Source: Betaproteobacteria bacterium (GTDB lineage Bacteria; Pseudomonadota; Gammaproteobacteria; Burkholderiales; Rhodocyclaceae). From it: 7,217 nt of DNA. The notes under the pieces are model-generated. The model did no database searches. It was not told the origin of the DNA and was given only the letters and a program-made list of their open reading frames with translations. Positions 5,301-7,217 of this stretch are shown one piece after another; within the stretch, counting starts at the first letter, position 1; each line of letters starts with the position of its first letter. The stretch is from contig JAPTVL010000462.1 in NCBI GenBank assembly GCA_028065725.1, forward strand, positions 1 through 7,217, read 5' to 3'. The position numbers were made by a program, and so were the translations under genes.

Positions 5301-5319
5301 GTTTTCTGCTTGGCTTCCC
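5289..5319 (-). terminator. Perfect 12-bp hairpin between the DUF3489 gene and the 70-aa gene
   Basis: GGGAAGCCAAGC (5289-5300) pairs perfectly with GCTTGGCTTCCC (5308-5319) across a seven-base loop. It starts 13 bp past the stop of the minus-strand DUF3489 gene, where a terminator is expected. No T-tract follows on either strand, so intrinsic termination is doubtful. Because one arm is the conserved block of element copy B, the hairpin may instead be an inverted pair of protein-binding half-sites. Confidence 0.45.
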
Positions 5320-5331
5320 ATTCCGCTCGAA

Positions 5332-5847
5332 TCACGCGATCCGGTAGATGCGCTCGCCGCCCTCGGGCTTGTCCGAGGTGATGGTCAGCCCCAGCTTCTT
5401 CTTGAAGGCGTTGGCAAAGGTGCCGCGCACCGTGTGCGCCTGCCAGCCGGTGAGTTCGCAGATCTGGCGCACCGTCGCGCCCTCCGGGCGCCGGAGCATC
5501 GCGATGACTTGGGCCTGCTTGCTGTTCTCGCGGGTGCGGGGCTTGGTCTCGGCGCGCTGCGGTGCCCAGGTGGCTTCGGCGGCTGCGACCTCCGCCTCGA
5601 GATCCGTGTTTGCCTCCACCGGCGCCGGCGCGGGACGCGGGCGCCCCAGGGCCTCGTAACCGTCGGCGGCGACAAACCAGTCGGGACCAATGGTGGTGAT
5701 CAGGGCCCGATTGCAGAGGCCGTCCAGCACCTTCTTGCGGGCGCCGCCTTTCACGTTGTCGGGGAACCACTCGATCTTGCCACCGGTGTGCTCGACGGCG
5801 TAGGCCAGGATGGCGTGCTGGGCGGGGGTGAGTTGGATGGTGCTCAT
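5332..5847 (-). CDS. DUF3489 domain protein
   Basis: The 171-residue protein has two conserved parts. The N-terminal ~70 residues (LTPAQHAILAYAVEHTGGKIEWFPDNVKG and following) look like a small helical, possibly winged-helix module ending in WFVAADGYEALGR. A Pro/Ala/Glu-rich linker covers about 71-107. The C-terminal part (about 108-170: SKQAQVIAMLRRPEGATVRQICELTGW, then HTVRG and KKKLGLTITSDK) matches the DUF3489 pattern, a winged-helix-like fold found in prophage and mobile-element proteins; DNA binding is likely but not proven. The start ATG 5847 follows AAGGAG. The frame is also open through the leader element (TTG start, MASPENSAFM), but the leader's frame differs at the sibling genes, so I reject that extension. 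This is the most likely regulator within the cassette. Confidence 0.85.
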   Translation of the reverse strand: MSTIQLTPAQHAILAYAVEHTGGKIEWFPDNVKGGARKKVLDGLCNRALITTIGPDWFVAADGYEALGRPRPAPAPVEANTDLEAEVAAAEATWAPQRAETKPRTRENSKQAQVIAMLRRPEGATVRQICELTGWQAHTVRGTFANAFKKKLGLTITSDKPEGGERIYRIA

Positions 5848-5881
5848 TCGATGCTCCTTCGTGGTGGTTGATGGTGTGGTC

Positions 5882-5912
5882 ATGAACGCGCTGTTCTCTG
5901 GAGAAGCCAAGC
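5882..5912 (-). promoter_or_regulatory. 31-bp bipartite leader element, copy C
   Basis: GCTTGGCTTC-N9-CAGCGCGTTCAT on the minus strand, 35 bp before ATG 5847. TTGGCT and GTTCAT are again 17 bp apart. A degraded inverted partner (GAGAAAGCAGCG, minus strand, just upstream) can pair imperfectly with GCTTGGCTTCTC, a weak version of the perfect hairpin at copy B. Confidence 0.75.
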
Positions 5913-5928
5913 GCTTTCCGCTGCTTTC

Positions 5929-6117
5929 TCAGCCCTGCCGCGCGGCCTGCCGGCCCGCCTGGTAGGCGGCCATCAAGGCGCTCTTGACTGCCCAGACGCT
6001 GACCTCGTGGAAGTCCAGCCGGTCGCTGTTGCGGGTTTCCAGGGTGTCGATGAACAGGTGATCCAGCGCGATCTGCTGCAGCTGCCGGTCGATGTCCTTT
6101 TCGGCTTGCTCGGTCAT
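5929..6117 (-). CDS. Small DUF6900-like protein, 62 aa
   Basis: The start ATG 6117 has GAGGAG upstream. The 62-residue protein runs MTEQAEKDIDRQLQQIALD and then carries the core HLFIDTLETRNSDRLDFHEV, followed by SVWAVKSALMAAYQAGRQAA. That core is the pattern I remember for the DUF6900 family of short plasmid- and phage-associated proteins; the assignment is from memory. The protein is predicted all-helical, with an amphipathic C-terminal helix, no cysteines and no membrane segment. Its molecular role is unknown to me. It is the most upstream gene of the minus-strand cassette, has its own leader element at 6153-6183, and is oriented away from the terminase small subunit, whose start lies about 100 bp away. 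Confidence 0.75.
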   Translation of the reverse strand: MTEQAEKDIDRQLQQIALDHLFIDTLETRNSDRLDFHEVSVWAVKSALMAAYQAGRQAARQG

Positions 6118-6152
6118 GTGCTTCTCCTCGGGGTGTCGTTGATGGTGATGAC

Positions 6153-6183
6153 ATGAACGCGCTGTTCCCGAGCGAAGCCAAGC
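6153..6183 (-). promoter_or_regulatory. 31-bp bipartite leader element, copy D
   Basis: GCTTGGCTTC-N9-CAGCGCGTTCAT on the minus strand, 36 bp before ATG 6117, with the same 17-bp hexamer spacing. It shares with copy C the downstream CACCATCAAC. It lies in the divergent interval between the minus cassette and the terminase genes, so it could also affect terminase transcription. CCGAGCG is repeated at 6168-6174 and 6190-6196. Confidence 0.75.
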
Positions 6184-6213
6184 GGAATCCGAGCGGGACG
6201 GCGCCAATGCTTG

Positions 6214-6753
6214 ATGGAGACCATGGGACTGTCGATTCGCGCCTACGCCCGCCACCGTGGGGTGTCGGACACCGCCGTACACAAGGCCATCCGCGCCGGG
6301 CGCATCACGCCCGAGGCGGACGGCACGATCGATCCGGACAAGGCCGACCGCGACTGGGCAAGGAACTCCGAGCCGCCCAAGGAGGGAACGGGCGCCAAAG
6401 CCGCGAAGGTGCGGGTGTCGGACGATCCGGCCCCGAACCTCGCCGCCGGGCTACCCGCGGGCGGCACGTCGCTGCTGCAGGCGCGCACGGTCAACGAGGT
6501 GGTCAAGGCGCAGACCAACAAGGTGCGCCTCGCCCGCCTCAAGGGCGAGCTGGTCGATCGCAACCAGGCCATCGCCCACGTGTTCAAGCTCGCGCGCACC
6601 GAGCGCGACGCCTGGCTCAACTGGCCGGCGCGCATCTCGGCGCAGATGGCGGCCAGGCTCGGCATGGACGCGCACACGCTGCACGTCGCGTTGGAGGCGG
6701 CGGTGCGCGAGCACCTCGCCGAGCTCGGTGAACTGAAGGTCCGCGTCGATTGA
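6214..6753 (+). CDS. Phage terminase small subunit, Nu1-like
   Basis: This 179-residue protein looks like a DNA-packaging terminase small subunit that recognises the packaging site and delivers DNA to the large subunit. The N-terminus has a helix-turn-helix at about residues 6-31 (LSIRAYARHRGVSDTAVHKAI). After a flexible, Pro/Gly-rich region, a helical part begins near LLQARTVNEVVKAQTNKVRLARLKGELVD, a coiled-coil-like oligomerisation segment, then VFKLARTERDAWLNWPARI, common in these small subunits. The large subunit follows directly. The start is uncertain: TTG 6211, ATG 6214 and ATG 6223 share the frame, and the only SD-like bases (GGAG, 6216-6219) sit too close to 6223. No co-directional gene lies within 1.5 kb upstream, so it needs its own promoter or read-through from the methyltransferases. 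Confidence 0.85.
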   Translation: METMGLSIRAYARHRGVSDTAVHKAIRAGRITPEADGTIDPDKADRDWARNSEPPKEGTGAKAAKVRVSDDPAPNLAAGLPAGGTSLLQARTVNEVVKAQTNKVRLARLKGELVDRNQAIAHVFKLARTERDAWLNWPARISAQMAARLGMDAHTLHVALEAAVREHLAELGELKVRVD

Positions 6754-6824
6754 TGAAACACATCCCTGTGTTTCACCCTGCCGGGCGCGCTGGCGCGCGT
6801 CCAAATTCGTTCCCGACGAATTTG
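6754..6824. repeat. Double-hairpin repeat, copy 2, between terminase genes
   Basis: It begins at the base after the small-subunit stop. Stem one pairs TGAAACACA (6754-6762) with 6767-6775 around TCCC. A 26-base linker (6776-6801) holds a 5-bp stem, GCGCG/CGCGC. Stem two pairs CAAATTCGT (6802-6810) with 6816-6824 around TCCCG. Compared with copy 1, stem one has an unrelated sequence but the same loop, and stem two differs by two compensated base pairs. It ends three bases before the large-subunit ATG. Confidence 0.8.
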
Positions 6825-6826
6825 TG

Positions 6827-7217
6827 ATGGACGACTTCGTCTACGAGGGCTTCGACGCCATCGAGCGCGCCTGGCGCGAAGGACTGACGCCCGATCCGCT
6901 GCTCTCCGTCTCCGAGTGGGCCGACCGGCACCGGATGCTCTCCAGCAAGTCCTCGGCCGAGCCGGGCCGCTGGCGCACCAGCCGCACGCCGTATCTCAAG
7001 GCGATCATGGACTGCCTGTCGCCGACCTCGCCGGTCGAGCGCGTGGTGTTCATGAAAGGCGCACAGGTGGGCGCCACGGAAACCGGCTCGAACTGGATCG
7101 GCTACGTCATCCACCACGCGCCTGGGCCGATGATGGCGGTCTGGCCCACCGTGGAGATGGCCAAGCGCAACTCCAAGCAGCGCATCGACCCGCTGATCGA
7201 AGAGTCGCCGGTGCTCT
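6827..7217 (+). CDS. Phage terminase large subunit, GpA family (5' part)
   Basis: The window contains the first 130 residues of a GpA-type terminase large subunit, the ATPase/nuclease motor that cuts and packages phage DNA into the prohead. Typical features are LSVSEWADRHRMLSS (26-40), EPGRWRTSRTPYLKAIMD (45-62), the Walker A-like MKGAQVGATET (76-86) and the adjacent AVWPTVEMAKRNSKQRIDPLIEESP (104-128). The nuclease domain lies beyond the edge. ATG 6827 is chosen by protein length; GTG 6824 is immediately before it in frame. No Shine-Dalgarno sequence precedes either, because the upstream bases belong to the second stem of the double-hairpin repeat, so initiation may be weak or controlled by that structure. 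Confidence 0.92.
   Translation, partial: MDDFVYEGFDAIERAWREGLTPDPLLSVSEWADRHRMLSSKSSAEPGRWRTSRTPYLKAIMDCLSPTSPVERVVFMKGAQVGATETGSNWIGYVIHHAPGPMMAVWPTVEMAKRNSKQRIDPLIEESPVL

Noticed and set aside
5848..5910. Leader-encoded N-terminal extension MASPENSAFM of the DUF3489 protein
   Set aside because: The same leader is out of frame or stopped at the other three genes, so it is a DNA or RNA signal and not protein sequence.
5021..6181. 386-codon minus-strand frame spanning three cassette genes
   Set aside because: It reads through the leaders and across the DUF3489 and DUF6900-like genes in the wrong frame. Only its last 70 codons, after a good SD, look like a gene.

Overview
This window looks like part of a tailed-phage genome or prophage from a GC-rich proteobacterium. 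The evidence is a late-recombination to packaging gene order: RuvC-like resolvase, DUF6362-type HTH protein, two ParB-methyltransferase fusions, terminase small subunit, terminase large subunit. The genes use four-base stop/start overlaps and GC-rich codons. I cannot name the host; Gammaproteobacteria is a guess. Similarity statements are from memory of the families; no search was run.

Layout. Positions 3-113 hold the 3' end of an unidentified gene. It overlaps by ATGA a 259-codon frame (110-889) whose C-terminal ~155 residues are a RuvC/RNase H-fold resolvase. The first ~280 bp of that frame are odd: AT-richer, with about ten copies of AGTTGGCA/TGCCAACT and then a nest of strong hairpins. 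Two more tightly packed genes follow (886-1101, and 1088-1483 DUF6362-like). A ~450-bp non-coding stretch (1484-1933) is crowded with hairpins, including two terminator-like stems and a two-hairpin repeat that recurs at 6754-6824. Two paralogous ParB-domain/DNA-methyltransferase fusions follow, overlapping by GTGA. The first carries an m4C-type SPPY motif, the second an m6A-type DPPY motif.

From 4581 to 6117 four small genes lie on the minus strand, convergent with the methyltransferases and opposed to the terminase genes: a 122-aa unknown, a 70-aa unknown, a DUF3489 protein and a probable DUF6900 protein. Each has its own upstream copy of a 31-bp bipartite element (10 conserved bases, 9 variable, 12 conserved) ending 35-37 bp before its start codon. 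The element reads as TTGGCT-N17-GTTCAT, so it may be a shared promoter or operator. The cassette looks like a small regulon of individually expressed accessory genes inside phage structural DNA. The plus strand then resumes with the terminase small subunit, the second copy of the two-hairpin repeat, and the start of the GpA-type terminase large subunit, which runs off the window.

How the genes may work together: RuvC-like and terminase proteins resolve and package DNA, the methyltransferases probably modify phage DNA against host restriction, and the minus-strand cassette is of unknown function. The most unusual signals are the fourfold 31-bp leader element, the two-copy covarying double hairpin and the AGTTGGCA array around an AT-rich core.
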